A stretch of DNA of 35,590 bases from Thermomicrobiaceae bacterium (GTDB taxonomy: Bacteria; Chloroflexota; Chloroflexia; Thermomicrobiales; Thermomicrobiaceae). Position numbers and translations under genes: made by a program. The stretch covers positions 1 through 35,590 of the forward strand of contig JADBJL010000110.1 in NCBI GenBank assembly GCA_014874455.1, in the 5' to 3' direction. Shown here in pieces: positions 1 to 10,985 of this stretch (position 1 is its first letter; every line of letters starts with the position of its first letter). The notes beneath the pieces are model-generated. The model saw nothing but the letters and a program-made list of their open reading frames with translations, did not search any database and was not told where the DNA came from.

Positions 1-794
1 CGCCGCTCGTCCTCTTCGTGCGAGGCGAGCTACGCCCCGAGGACGAGCAGGCCGTCGCGCTCGTCGGCACCCGCCGGCCCACCGCCTACGGCAAGGACGT
101 CGCCCGCCAGCTCAGCGGCGAGCTGGCCTCGCGCGGGGTGACGGTCGTCAGCGGGCTGGCACGGGGCATCGACCGCGTCGCGCACGAGGCGGCGCTCGAC
201 GCCGGAGGCCGGACGATCGCCGTCCTCGGCAGCGGCATCGATGTGATCTACCCGCCGGAGCACGCGCGGCTGGCCGAGCGGATCGCCGGGCAGGGCGCGC
301 TGCTCACCGAGTTCCCTCCCGGCGAGCAACCGATGGCGAAGAACTTTCCGGTGCGTAACCGGCTGATCAGCGGGCTGTCGCTGGGTGTGGTGGTCGTCGA
401 GGCGCCGCGCAAGAGCGGGGCACTGATCACCGCTAACTTCGCCGCTGACCAGGGGCGGACGGTCTACGCCGTGCCCGGCCCGATCTTCTCGCCGATGAGC
501 GCGGGGACGATCCAGCTCCTGCGCGAGGGAGCGACGCCGATCAGCGCAGCGGAAGACATCCTCCAGGATCTGCGGCTGGAGGCCCGCCAGCTCACGCTCG
601 AGGCCCGGGCCGTCTTGCCAGCTTCGCCCGAAGAGCGCGACGTCCTGGCTTACCTCAAGCCCGGCCCCTGCCATATCGACGAGCTGGCGGCGCAGCTCGG
701 CCTGGGGATCAGCCAGGTCAGCGCGTTGCTCATGCAGATGCAGCTCAAGGGACTCGTGCGCCACCTGGGTGCGCAGCACTATGCCGCGGCCTGA
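1..794 (+). CDS. dprA: DNA processing protein DprA, 5' end missing
   Basis: DprA (Smf) binds single-stranded DNA entering during natural transformation and loads RecA on it. The reading frame is open from base 3 at the window edge, so the start lies upstream and the first GTG inside (18) is only an internal valine. Visible motifs of the Rossmann-like DprA domain are GTRRPTAYG, VSGLARGID, GSGIDVIYPPEH, FPVRNRLISGLS and KSGALITANFAADQGR. The last 60 or so residues form the winged-helix DprA C-terminal domain (EERDVLAYLKPGPCHIDELA). It is followed by topA, a common pairing in bacteria. No terminator is evident after the stop. Family identity is certain; that this strain is competent is not shown. 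Confidence 0.95.
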   Translation, partial: PLVLFVRGELRPEDEQAVALVGTRRPTAYGKDVARQLSGELASRGVTVVSGLARGIDRVAHEAALDAGGRTIAVLGSGIDVIYPPEHARLAERIAGQGALLTEFPPGEQPMAKNFPVRNRLISGLSLGVVVVEAPRKSGALITANFAADQGRTVYAVPGPIFSPMSAGTIQLLREGATPISAAEDILQDLRLEARQLTLEARAVLPASPEERDVLAYLKPGPCHIDELAAQLGLGISQVSALLMQMQLKGLVRHLGAQHYAAA

Positions 795-1044
795 AACGGG
801 TGACCGGTCAGCGACCGCGCGATGTGGTATCCTCCGTGCTCCGGTACTGGCCACTGCGGCTCGGCAGAGATGGTAGGCTGGTGTGCGGCAGCCCGACATG
901 CGTCGGCGCAAGCGGATCGAGCGCGGTGGCTGGTACCGCCCGGGCTCTAGTGCGAATCGCCGAGACTGCGTGAACGGGTAGACATCCTCTTCAGATCTGG
1001 CTCGAAGATGACGATGACTGTGTGGTAGAGAACGTACGGGTAGG
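795..1044 (+). other. dprA-topA intergenic region
   Basis: This 250-base gap has no credible ORF. A TATCCT hexamer at 828-833 could be a -10 element, because the same hexamer occurs upstream of the genes at 28408 and 32295, but no convincing -35 is present. A GC-rich inverted segment around 921-945 (GGTGGC...TGGTACCGCC) superficially resembles part of a T-box antiterminator, but no stem I or specifier loop is visible. Confidence 0.4.
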
Positions 1045-3345
<2,301 letters not shown>

Positions 3346-3377
3346 AGGGGTACCGCCGTCCCATGCGCTGAACGGGG

Positions 3378-3408
3378 TAAAATTATATGGTTACGGCCAC
3401 GGTGGCCG
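3378..3408 (+). promoter_or_regulatory. Possible hslVU promoter with adjacent palindrome
   Basis: An AT-rich patch in otherwise GC-rich DNA offers TAAAAT (3378-3383) or TTATAT (3383-3388) as a -10. The -35 is poor for both. A short palindrome, CGGCCAC-G-GTGGCCG (3394-3408), sits at the expected transcription start and could be an operator or a leader hairpin. Confidence 0.45.
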
Positions 3409-3423
3409 CTCGGAGAGGTACGA

Positions 3424-3981
3424 GTGCGCATGGGTGAAGCCGCGACCTGGCGAGGGACGACGATCCTGGGTGTGCTCCGCGATGGCGTGGTCGCGATCGC
3501 TGGAGACGGGCAAGTAACCGCTGGTGAGGTCGTGCTCAAGCACCGGGCGCGTAAGATTCGCTCGCTGTACGATGGGCGCGTCGTCGCCGGGTTCGCCGGA
3601 GCGGTAGCCGATGCGCTGACGCTGTTCGACAAGTTCGAGCAGCATCTCAAAGCGTGGGACGGTGACTTGCGCCGGGCAGCGGTGGAGCTCGCGAAGGAAT
3701 GGCGTACGGATCGCTATCTCCGCCGCCTGGAGGCACAGCTCCTGGTCGCTGATGCTGGACAGTTGCTGCTGCTCTCCGGGGAGGGCGACGTGATCGAGCC
3801 GGACGACGGGGTGGCTGCCATCGGTACTGGAGGGCCGTACGCCGCCGCTGCCGCTCGAGCCCTCCTGCGCTACACCGACCTGAGCGCTCCCGAGATCGCC
3901 CGAGCGGCGATGCAAGTGGCCGCCGATCTCTGTATCTACACCAACGACCAGGTGACGCTGCTCACGGCGCCACCGGAATGA
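3424..3981 (+). CDS. hslV: ATP-dependent protease subunit HslV (ClpQ)
   Basis: HslV is the proteolytic dodecamer of the HslUV (ClpYQ) cytoplasmic protease. The protein is 185 aa from a GTG at 3424, or 183 aa from ATG 3430; GGAGAGGT at 3411-3418 could serve either. The N-terminal-nucleophile threonine is in WRGTTILGV (T12 from the GTG), so an 11-residue presequence must be removed, more than the single Met lost in E. coli HslV. Family motifs include [38 protein letters not shown] and CIYTNDQ. The stop is 16 bases before hslU, so the two are surely co-transcribed. Confidence 0.95.
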   Translation: MRMGEAATWRGTTILGVLRDGVVAIAGDGQVTAGEVVLKHRARKIRSLYDGRVVAGFAGAVADALTLFDKFEQHLKAWDGDLRRAAVELAKEWRTDRYLRRLEAQLLVADAGQLLLLSGEGDVIEPDDGVAAIGTGGPYAAAAARALLRYTDLSAPEIARAAMQVAADLCIYTNDQVTLLTAPPE

Positions 3982-3997
3982 CAAGAGCACGAGGCTG

Positions 3998-5443
3998 ATG
4001 ATCGCTGAGATGACCACTAACGTGACCCGTATCCCGACCAATCGAGCACTCTTGACCCCAGCCCAGATCGTGGCTGAGCTGGATCGCTACATCGTCGGCC
4101 AGGAGCAGGCAAAGCGGGCCGTCGCCGTCGCGATCCGCAACCGCTGGCGCTGGCAGCAGCTCCCGGAGGACGTCCGGCGTGACATCGTCCCCAAGAATAT
4201 CCTGATGATCGGCCCGACCGGCGTCGGCAAGACGGAGATCGCCCGCCGCGTGGCCAAGCTGGTCGACGCGCCCTTCGTCAAGGTCGAAGCCACCAAGTTC
4301 ACCGAGGTCGGTTACGTGGGGCGCGATGTGGAGTCGATCATCCGCGAGCTGGTCGAGGTCAGCATCAGCATGCTGCACGGCGAGCGCCTGGAGGCTGTCC
4401 GCGACGAGGCTGCCCGAGCGGCCCTGCAGCGACTGGTCGACCTGCTGGTGGAGCAGCGCCAGCGCCGTCGCGATGCCGATGAGGACGAAGCCGGCGAGGT
4501 CTCGGAGGAGGGTGCGGCGGAGCGCCGCAAGCGCCGGGCCGCACTCAAGCGCCGGATGACCCGCCAGCGCCAGCACCTGCTCGACCTCTTGAGCCGCGAA
4601 GCGCTGGAGGACGAGACGATCGAGCTGGACATCGAGGGGGAATTCGACGTCTACTTCACGCCCGCGGACGGTAACGGGGCGGTGAGCCTCGAAGAGCTTC
4701 AGGATACCTTCACCGAGTTCCTGGAGAGCTTCCAGTCGCGCCGCCGGACGCGCCGGGTCTCGGTGCGCGAGGCGCGCCGCATCCTGACCCAGCAGGAGGC
4801 CCAGCGCTTGGTCGACTTCGACGCGGTCGTGGAGGCGGCCATCAAGCGGGCCGAAGAGAGCGGTATCGTCTTCATCGACGAGATCGATAAGCTGATCAGC
4901 CGCGACGGTGACTACGGCCCGGACGTCTCCGGCGAGGGCGTCCAGCGTGACCTGCTGCCGATCGTCGAGGGCTCGGTGGTGATGACGCGCTACGGCCCGG
5001 TTCGAACCGACCACATGCTGTTCATCGCCGCTGGCGCCTTCCACAACGCGAGCCCGTCCGACCTGATCCCAGAGCTACAGGGGCGTTTCCCGATCCGGGT
5101 CGAGCTCCAGCGGCTGAGCGAAGAGGATCTCTACCGGATCCTTACCGTGCCGGAGAACGCCCTCACGCGCCAGTATGCCGACCTGCTGCGCGTGGAAGGC
5201 GTGGAGCTCGAGTTCACCGAGGACGGCCTGCGGGAGATCGCCCGGCTGGCGGCTGAGGTGAACGCCCGGACGGAGGATATCGGTGCTCGCCGCCTCTCGA
5301 CCATCATGGAGCGGGTGCTGGAGGACGTCTCCTTCCACGCCGCTGACCTCGCCGGGCAGACGGTGCGCATCGACGCGGAGTACGTCCGGGCCCGCGTGGG
5401 CGACATCGTGGCGGATGAGGATCTGAGCAAGTTCATCCTGTAA
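3998..5443 (+). CDS. hslU: ATP-dependent protease ATPase subunit HslU (ClpY)
   Basis: This AAA+ unfoldase feeds substrates into HslV. It is 481 aa. Walker A is GPTGVGKT at residues 72-79, and Walker B is GIVFIDEIDKL near 288-298. Between them, about 140-280, lies the charged I-domain (RRKRRAALKRRMTRQRQ and on). RFPIRVEL, GARRLSTIME and the C-terminal EDLSKFIL, which inserts into HslV, are all present. Length and order are normal for the family. The ATG at 3998 has GAGG upstream. A strong hairpin follows the stop, ending the hslVU unit. Confidence 0.97.
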   Translation: MIAEMTTNVTRIPTNRALLTPAQIVAELDRYIVGQEQAKRAVAVAIRNRWRWQQLPEDVRRDIVPKNILMIGPTGVGKTEIARRVAKLVDAPFVKVEATKFTEVGYVGRDVESIIRELVEVSISMLHGERLEAVRDEAARAALQRLVDLLVEQRQRRRDADEDEAGEVSEEGAAERRKRRAALKRRMTRQRQHLLDLLSREALEDETIELDIEGEFDVYFTPADGNGAVSLEELQDTFTEFLESFQSRRRTRRVSVREARRILTQQEAQRLVDFDAVVEAAIKRAEESGIVFIDEIDKLISRDGDYGPDVSGEGVQRDLLPIVEGSVVMTRYGPVRTDHMLFIAAGAFHNASPSDLIPELQGRFPIRVELQRLSEEDLYRILTVPENALTRQYADLLRVEGVELEFTEDGLREIARLAAEVNARTEDIGARRLSTIMERVLEDVSFHAADLAGQTVRIDAEYVRARVGDIVADEDLSKFIL

Positions 5444-5446
5444 ACT

Positions 5447-5485
5447 CCGCTCGCAGCGGCTTACGGGTGGAGCCGCTGCGAGCGG
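5447..5485 (+). terminator. Strong hairpin after hslU
   Basis: A perfect 14-bp inverted repeat (5447-5460 with 5472-5485; CCGCTCGCAGCGGC and its complement) with an 11-base loop begins three bases after the hslU stop. No T-run follows, so it may work as a non-canonical terminator or protect the mRNA 3' end. Confidence 0.7.
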
Positions 5486-5523
5486 CCCCATCTGGGGGCA
5501 GCCCACCAACAGGGAGGTTTGGG

Positions 5524-6237
5524 GTGGGAAGCCCGAGCAGGTCGATCGAACGTATCTCGGTGCTGATCCCGGTCTACAACGAGGAGCGGACGATTCTCGA
5601 GCTGATCCGCCGGGTACGGGCGGTCGAGCTGCCCTACCGGCGCGAGATCGTCGTCGTCGACGACGGCTCGACTGATGGCACGCGCGAGGTGCTGGCCCGA
5701 GAGGCGGAGGGTGCCAGCGACCTCAAGCTCATCTTCCACCCTGTCAACCGGGGCAAGGGGGCAGCCGTCCGCACCGCGCTCGAGGCGGCCACCGGTGATG
5801 TGCTCATTATCCAGGACGCCGATCTGGAATACGACCCCCGCGACTACCCGGCATTGCTACGGCCGATCGTCGAGGGGCGAAGCCAGGTCGTCTACGGCTC
5901 GCGCTTCCTGGGCGAGCACAAAGCGATGTACTTCTGGCATGCGGTCGGCAACCGCTTCCTGACGCTGGTCACCAACCTGCTGTACGATACGACACTGACC
6001 GACATGGAGACCGGCTATAAGGTCTTCACGGCGGAGGTCGCCCGCCAGCTCCGCCTGCGCAGCGACCGCTGGGGGTTCGATCCCGAGATCACCGCGCAGA
6101 TCCTCAAGCGTGGCTACCGCATCTACGAGGTGCCGATCTCCTACAATGGTCGCGAGTACTGGGAAGGCAAGAAGATCACCTGGCGCGACGGGATAACGGT
6201 GCTGGTCACCCTGCTACGCTGTCGCTTGATGGACTGA
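5524..6237 (+). CDS. Family 2 glycosyltransferase, dolichol-phosphate-mannose synthase type
   Basis: The product (237 aa) is a cytoplasmic or membrane-associated GT-A fold glycosyltransferase that probably moves a sugar from a nucleotide-sugar to a polyprenyl phosphate. Motifs are ISVLIPVYNEERTI, the nucleotide-binding DDGSTDGT, IIQDADLEYDP (the DxD-like metal site), VVYGSRFLGEH and LTDMETGYKVF. No transmembrane helix is visible, so it is the short DPM1-like form. The start is GTG 5524, chosen because GGGAGG at 5512-5517 lies six bases upstream. A longer GTG frame from 5467 would start inside the terminator loop and is rejected. It is followed by a ROK kinase 36 bases later, so both may supply sugar for a surface glycan. 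Confidence 0.85.
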   Translation: MGSPSRSIERISVLIPVYNEERTILELIRRVRAVELPYRREIVVVDDGSTDGTREVLAREAEGASDLKLIFHPVNRGKGAAVRTALEAATGDVLIIQDADLEYDPRDYPALLRPIVEGRSQVVYGSRFLGEHKAMYFWHAVGNRFLTLVTNLLYDTTLTDMETGYKVFTAEVARQLRLRSDRWGFDPEITAQILKRGYRIYEVPISYNGREYWEGKKITWRDGITVLVTLLRCRLMD

Positions 6238-6273
6238 AGGGGGTCGGTAAGGTGACCAGGGGTGGGAGGCGGC

Positions 6274-7260
6274 ATGGCGAGACCGGCAGCGATCGCGATC
6301 GACTTCGGCGGTACCAACCTGCGAGCAGCCCTCGTCACGGCTGAGGGCGCGATCCTTCACCGTGTCAACACGCCGACCAGAGTGGAGGAAGGAGTCCAGC
6401 CGGTCATCGACCGGCTGGTCAACCTTGCGGAACAGGTGATCAGCGCCTCCGGAGCTGGCCCGGAGGTTCCTGTCGGCGTGGTCGCCCCTGGGCCGCTCGA
6501 TCCGGATGAAGGGGTCATCTATTTCGGGCCCAACCTGCCAGGCTGGCGCAACGTGCCGCTCCGGGCGATCCTGGCCGAGCGGCTGGGCCGGCGGATCGTG
6601 ATCGGCAACGACGGCAACGGAGCGGCCCTGGGCGAGGCGATCTTCGGAGCAGCCCGCGGTTGCCGCCATCTGATCCACCTGATGATCGGCACCGGACTGG
6701 GTAGTGGTATCATCTCGCATGGCCAGCTCATCGAGGGCTACCGTGGCCTGGGAGCCGAGGTCGGCCATCTGCCGGTCGACCCATACGGCCCGCGCTGCCA
6801 CTGCGGGGGAGCCGGTTGCCTGGAAGCGTACGTCAGCGGCTGGGCGCTGGCCCGGGACGGCGAGGCGCTGGCCCACTCCGGCCGCTCGGAGGCGATCCGC
6901 CGGGCGGCTGCCGGAGGGCCGGTCACGGCCGAGATGGTCACGGAAGCGGCACAGGCCGGCGACGAGGCAGCGCGCAGCGTCTTCGAGAGCGCCGGCCGGG
7001 CGCTGGCTGTGGGCCTCGCGGGGCTGGTCAACGTCTTCAACCCGGAGATGATCGTCATCGGTGGAGGGGTGGCCCGGGCCGGCGATCTGCTGCTGGAACC
7101 GCTCCGGCGTTGGCTTCGGTACTACGCCATCACCTACATCGTGGACACCGTCCGCGTTCTGCCATCGGCGCTCGGAGACGATGCCGGGGTCTACGGCGCG
7201 GCGGCGCGAGCTTTCCTGGTCTCGGGCGGGCCGTTCGCCGGTACGGTGCGGCTCGGCTGA
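6274..7260 (+). CDS. ROK-family sugar kinase (glucokinase-like)
   Basis: This is a 328-aa member of the ROK family, which phosphorylates glucose, N-acetylglucosamine, N-acetylmannosamine or fructose with ATP; some members are repressors. The phosphate loop is IAIDFGGTNLRAAL. The catalytic aspartate lies in GNDGNGAALGE. The zinc-binding signature is EVGHLPVDPYGPRCHCGGAGCLE, with the canonical CxCGxxGCxE core. There is no N-terminal helix-turn-helix, so it is an enzyme rather than a repressor. ATG 6274 is chosen because GGGAGG at 6264-6269 sits just upstream; a GTG at 6262 is possible. Glucokinase is the likeliest assignment, but the substrate cannot be read from sequence alone. Confidence 0.88.
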   Translation: MARPAAIAIDFGGTNLRAALVTAEGAILHRVNTPTRVEEGVQPVIDRLVNLAEQVISASGAGPEVPVGVVAPGPLDPDEGVIYFGPNLPGWRNVPLRAILAERLGRRIVIGNDGNGAALGEAIFGAARGCRHLIHLMIGTGLGSGIISHGQLIEGYRGLGAEVGHLPVDPYGPRCHCGGAGCLEAYVSGWALARDGEALAHSGRSEAIRRAAAGGPVTAEMVTEAAQAGDEAARSVFESAGRALAVGLAGLVNVFNPEMIVIGGGVARAGDLLLEPLRRWLRYYAITYIVDTVRVLPSALGDDAGVYGAAARAFLVSGGPFAGTVRLG

Positions 7261-7296
7261 GTGACCCGTAGCGGCCGCAGCGCGGCCGCGGGTCAC
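7261..7296 (+). terminator. Hairpin after the ROK kinase
   Basis: GTGACCC (7261-7267) pairs with GGGTCAC (7290-7296), and GCGGCCGC (7271-7278) pairs with GCGGCCGC (7282-7289), leaving a three-base loop and a three-base bulge. It begins directly after the stop codon and lacks a T-run, like the hairpin after hslU. Confidence 0.6.
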
Positions 7297-7319
7297 CGGG
7301 GACGTGAAAGGGGGCGCGG

Positions 7320-9122
7320 GTGAGGTCACCACCGGTGTCCGACCGCTCACCCGCCACGAGGAGCGGCAGGCTGACCCGTCGTCGGCTGCTTCGCTGGACA
7401 GGGGTTGCGCTCGCCCTCTCGAGCGGCGCTCTCTTCCTGGAGAGGACACAGCGAGCCAGGACACCAGCGCGCGTGGGTGAGCAGGCCGTCTCTCCCGCTC
7501 CTCAGGCCGCGACACCGGAAGGAACGCGCCCTGTCTCTGGTGTACCTCCCTCGCCGATCCCAACGCCAGCGCCACCGGTGGTCTTCTACCAGGGTGGCTT
7601 CGTCGTCGACCCGCAAAGCCACGACTTCAACGCGAATGCCGAGTGTGGTGGTGACCCCGAACTCTTCGGGGGCCTCGTCGCTCTCGACCCGGACTACGAG
7701 CCTGTCCCCGACTGGGCGGAGTCGTGGCAGCCGAGTGGCGACAGCCGCCGCTGGGTGTTCACCTTGCGCCGCAACCGCGCCGGCTGGTCGAACGGTGACC
7801 CGGTGCGGGCGCAGGACTTCGTCTGGTCATGGCGGCGGATGCTGGCACCGGAGACCGGAGCCCCGCAGGCAGCGCTCCTCTTCGACGTCGTCAACGCTCG
7901 GGCCGTGAACCAGGAGGGCGCTGACCCGGCCTCGCTCGGTATCCGCGCGCTCGACGACTGGACGCTCGAAGTCGAGCTCGAGCAGCCGCGCAGCTACTTC
8001 CCGGTGGTATTGGGCCTGCCAGGCTTGCTGCCCGCGCACCGCCCCTCAGTCGAGGCGTGGGGTGATCGCTGGACTGAGGCCGGCCACTGTGTCTCGAACG
8101 GCCCCTTCCAGCTCGTGGCCTGGGAACACGGCCGCTCCTTCGTCCTCACCCGAAACCCGTACTACTGGAACGGTGGCGTGCAGGTCGACCGCTGCGTGAC
8201 ACCGATCCTCGATGCCGACCAGGAGCTGGTCGCCTTCTTCCGAGGCGACCTCGATCTGTCCCCTGTTACCGTCAGGTCGCTCAGCTCGATCGTGCTCGAT
8301 CCCGTCCTGGGGCCGCAGCTCGTCCGTCCTATCGAGCCCGCCATCTGGTTGCTCGTGCCGAACACGCAGCGGCCGCCGTTCGACCAGCTTCCGGTACGCC
8401 GTGCCCTCGGGCCAGCGATCGATCGAGCGCGCCTGTGGCAGCTCAGCTACGGCGCGCTGGCGCCGGCCTCGTCTTTGATCCCGCCCGGTATGGCAGGCCA
8501 TCTCGAGGACGACGAGACCCTGGGCGGCCAGCAGTTCGATCCCGACCTGGCCCGGCAGTCGCTCGAGACCACGCCGTATCGTGACCCGGCCGCCTGGCCG
8601 CCAGTGACGCTGGATGTCCACGAGGGCCTGAGCCCGCAGGAGCGGGCGCTCGTCGAGGATCTCCTCGGCCAGCTCGCTGGGAATCTCGGGATGCCGCTCG
8701 CGCTGCGCGAGGTGCGGAGCCAGGAGTGGGGGCTGGTGCTCGAGCGAGGTGACTTCCACCTCCTCTGGCTGCGCTGGGATTTCCCTTATCCAGACCCGAG
8801 CGCCGGCTACGCGGCGCTGTTCGCGAGCGAGCGCCGCCACATCCGAGGGCTGGGCTGGGCTGACCCGAACTTCGATGCCCTCATCCGCCTGGGTGACCGC
8901 GAGACCGATCGATTGCGGCGGCTGGCGATCTATCGCCAGTGCGAGCGCATCTTGCAGGAGCAGGGTGTCTACGTACCGATCGGGTACCCGGTCAGCTCTC
9001 TGCTCGTCAAGCCCTGGGTGCGGGCGCTGCCGCGCAACCGTCAGGGTGAGCCGGTCGGCCCGAACCGGCTATTCAGCCGGTTCAAGTGGTATGTCTCGCT
9101 CGGGGAGCGAGGGCGTGGCTGA
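7320..9122 (+). CDS. Tat-exported oligopeptide-type ABC substrate-binding protein
   Basis: This 600-aa protein belongs to extracellular solute-binding family 5 (oligopeptide, dipeptide and nickel binders). The N-terminus reads LTRRRLLRWTGVALALSSGA, a twin-arginine signal (R20-R21) followed by a hydrophobic stretch without a lipobox cysteine, so it is exported folded. A proline/threonine linker (about 50-85) precedes the binding domain. Typical family stretches are WVFTLRRNRAGWSNGDPV, AQDFVWSWRRMLAP, VSNGPFQLVAWEHG and LTRNPYYW. GTG 7320 is chosen because GAAAGGGG lies a few bases upstream. No permease or ATPase genes flank it, so it is an orphan receptor here. The ligand is unknown. Confidence 0.88.
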   Translation: MRSPPVSDRSPATRSGRLTRRRLLRWTGVALALSSGALFLERTQRARTPARVGEQAVSPAPQAATPEGTRPVSGVPPSPIPTPAPPVVFYQGGFVVDPQSHDFNANAECGGDPELFGGLVALDPDYEPVPDWAESWQPSGDSRRWVFTLRRNRAGWSNGDPVRAQDFVWSWRRMLAPETGAPQAALLFDVVNARAVNQEGADPASLGIRALDDWTLEVELEQPRSYFPVVLGLPGLLPAHRPSVEAWGDRWTEAGHCVSNGPFQLVAWEHGRSFVLTRNPYYWNGGVQVDRCVTPILDADQELVAFFRGDLDLSPVTVRSLSSIVLDPVLGPQLVRPIEPAIWLLVPNTQRPPFDQLPVRRALGPAIDRARLWQLSYGALAPASSLIPPGMAGHLEDDETLGGQQFDPDLARQSLETTPYRDPAAWPPVTLDVHEGLSPQERALVEDLLGQLAGNLGMPLALREVRSQEWGLVLERGDFHLLWLRWDFPYPDPSAGYAALFASERRHIRGLGWADPNFDALIRLGDRETDRLRRLAIYRQCERILQEQGVYVPIGYPVSSLLVKPWVRALPRNRQGEPVGPNRLFSRFKWYVSLGERGRG

Positions 9123-9151
9123 GCAGGCGGCCGGTGACCAGAGCCCCACCG

Positions 9152-9180
9152 TTTCCAAGCCTCGACGACGGTGATACGAT
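9152..9180 (+). promoter_or_regulatory. Promoter for ilvE
   Basis: TTTCCA (9152-9157) and TACGAT (9175-9180) are separated by exactly 17 bases and lie about 80 bases before the ilvE start, in the only gap of that strand. It is a reasonable primary-sigma promoter. Confidence 0.6.
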
Positions 9181-9262
9181 CAGGAGACAGCAGCACCAGG
9201 ACGGTGCGCGAGAGACTGGCGACGGCGCCGCGGTCGGACAATAGCGCATCGAGGAGGGTCAC

Positions 9263-10210
9263 GTGAGCAGCGGGCACCCCACATACCTCTGGTGGAACGG
9301 CCGGCAGGTGCGTTGGGAAGAGGCGACGATCCACGTCACTGAGCTGGGCTGGTCGACGGTCGGCGCGGTGTTCGAGGGGATCCGGGCCTATTGGAACGAG
9401 GAGGCTGGCGAAGCCTACGTCTTTCGGCTGCGCGAGCATCTGGAGCGGCTCTCTCGCTCGATGAAGCTGGTACGGCTTCAGCAGAAGCATTCGCTCGAGG
9501 AGCTGACCGAGGCGATCTTGCGGCTCCTGCGCGATAACGAGTGCCGGGAAGACACCTACATCGCGCCGGTTGTCTATCGTGGCGCCGGGCCGCGGAGCTT
9601 CAGCGGCTTTAGCCCCGACTCGCAGATCTTCATCTCCACCCGCCCGATGCCGTCGCACCTGCTCACCGGCAAGGTGGTCAAGGCGCGGGTGAGCTCCTGG
9701 CGCCGTATCTCCGACGACGTGATGCCGCCGCGCATCAAGAACATCTCGAACTACCGCAATAGCCAGCTCGCCTCGATGGAGGCCGCACTGGACGGGTACG
9801 ACGTCGCCATCCTCCTCAACACGCACGGCAAGGTGGCTGAGGGGCCGGGCGCCTGCCTCATGCTCGTGCGTGACGGGAAGTTGATCACGCCCGACATCAC
9901 CAGCAGCATTCTCGAGAGCATCACCCGCGACGCGCTCATCCGGCTTGCCAGGGAGGAACTCGGCCTCGCCGTGGAGGAGCGGGCGGTCGATCGCACCGAG
10001 CTCTACATCGCCGACGAGGTCTTCCTCTGCGGCACAGCAGCCGAAATTACCCCGATCGTCGAGATCGACCACTACCAGGTCGGCGACGGAACGATCGGCC
10101 CGATCACCCGGCAACTCGAGCGGCTGTTCCACGACGTGCTGCGGGGCAAAGACGCTCGCCGGGCCGAGTGGCGGACGCCGGTGGGCCTGGCCCAACTGGC
10201 GCGGGCCTGA
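9263..10210 (+). CDS. ilvE: Branched-chain amino acid aminotransferase
   Basis: This 315-aa fold-type IV PLP enzyme transfers the amino group between glutamate and the keto acids of leucine, isoleucine and valine. Typical motifs are TVGAVFEGIRAYW, YIAPVVYRGAG, the PLP lysine K159 in RIKNISNYRN, EGPGACLMLV, SILESITRDALI and the phosphate-binding CGTAAEITPI. GTG 9263 has an ideal GAGGAGGG at 9250-9257. It is a single-gene unit convergent with the HAD gene. The related D-amino acid transaminase is a less likely alternative given the GIRAYW and GTAAEITPI forms. Confidence 0.92.
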   Translation: MSSGHPTYLWWNGRQVRWEEATIHVTELGWSTVGAVFEGIRAYWNEEAGEAYVFRLREHLERLSRSMKLVRLQQKHSLEELTEAILRLLRDNECREDTYIAPVVYRGAGPRSFSGFSPDSQIFISTRPMPSHLLTGKVVKARVSSWRRISDDVMPPRIKNISNYRNSQLASMEAALDGYDVAILLNTHGKVAEGPGACLMLVRDGKLITPDITSSILESITRDALIRLAREELGLAVEERAVDRTELYIADEVFLCGTAAEITPIVEIDHYQVGDGTIGPITRQLERLFHDVLRGKDARRAEWRTPVGLAQLARA

Positions 10211-10265
10211 GGTACGTGCTCGAGCTCGGATGCGGCCCTGACTGGCGACGGTGATGTACGGCCCT

Positions 10266-10985
10266 TCAGTCTTCAGACTGGCCGCTGAGGAGCGCCGTTA
10301 CTGTCGTGAGCGTGACGACGGGATCCGAGAGATCCGGTAGTACCGCGTCCGCCCCCGCCTCCTCCAGATCGAGGATGGCGTAGCGGCCGGTCGCCACCGC
10401 CAGCACCTTCGCCCCTGCCTCGTGAGCGGCGACGATATCGCGCGGCGTGTCTCCGATGAGGACGACGCGGTGAGGCGGGAAGTGCACGCCGTAGTAACGC
10501 TCGGCCTCGGCACATGCCAGCCGCACCAGCTCGCCGCGCGTGCGGGCCTGGTCGCCGTAGGCGCCGATGGGGAACAGCTCGTCGAGCCCGGCCGCCTCCA
10601 GCTTGGCGCGTGCCACCGGCCGGGCATTCCCGGTCAGCACCCCCAGCGCAAACCCGGCATCGCCGAGCGCCAGCGCCGACTCGACAGCTCCTGCCAGCAC
10701 CCAGCCCGTCCGATCGCCTGCCAGGACGCGGGCCGCGTAGCGCTCGCCCATCCGCTCCATCACGAGCGGGAGCTTCTGCTCGACTTCGAACGGCGAGACC
10801 CCCTCGCGCTCCAGCGCCAGCCGGGCGATCTCGCTATCCAGCATCCCCGCCAGCGGGACGCCGTCGAGGCTGATGAAGCGTCCGAAGACCTCGTTCATCG
10901 CCTCGACGAAGGCGCGCGCGTGCTCACGGTCGCCCGCGCGCAGCAGCGTACCGTCGATATCGAACAAGACCAGGCCGCGGGTCAT
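10266..10985 (-). CDS. HAD-superfamily hydrolase, phosphoglycolate-phosphatase-like
   Basis: A 239-aa HAD phosphatase. Motif I is LVLFDIDGTLL with both aspartates. Motif II is LTGNAR. Motif III is a lysine in the stretch after it (ARAKLEAAGL). Motif IV is LIGDTPRDIVAA. A helical cap lies between residues about 20 and 95, as in Gph and other small-molecule phosphatases. Its ATG overlaps the TGA of the upstream M20 gene (ATGA at 10982-10985), so translation is coupled. It is the last gene of an EamA-M20-HAD operon. The substrate is unknown; phosphoglycolate or another small phosphate ester is possible. Confidence 0.85.
   Translation of the reverse strand: MTRGLVLFDIDGTLLRAGDREHARAFVEAMNEVFGRFISLDGVPLAGMLDSEIARLALEREGVSPFEVEQKLPLVMERMGERYAARVLAGDRTGWVLAGAVESALALGDAGFALGVLTGNARPVARAKLEAAGLDELFPIGAYGDQARTRGELVRLACAEAERYYGVHFPPHRVVLIGDTPRDIVAAHEAGAKVLAVATGRYAILDLEEAGADAVLPDLSDPVVTLTTVTALLSGQSED

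Noticed and set aside
870-945. T-box-like TGGTACCGCC sequence before topA
   Set aside because: No stem I, specifier loop or terminator is visible, the antiterminator match is partial, and topA is not a T-box-type gene.
5467-5523. Earlier GTG start of the glycosyltransferase
   Set aside because: It lies inside the loop of the hslU terminator hairpin; GTG 5524 has an ideal ribosome site.
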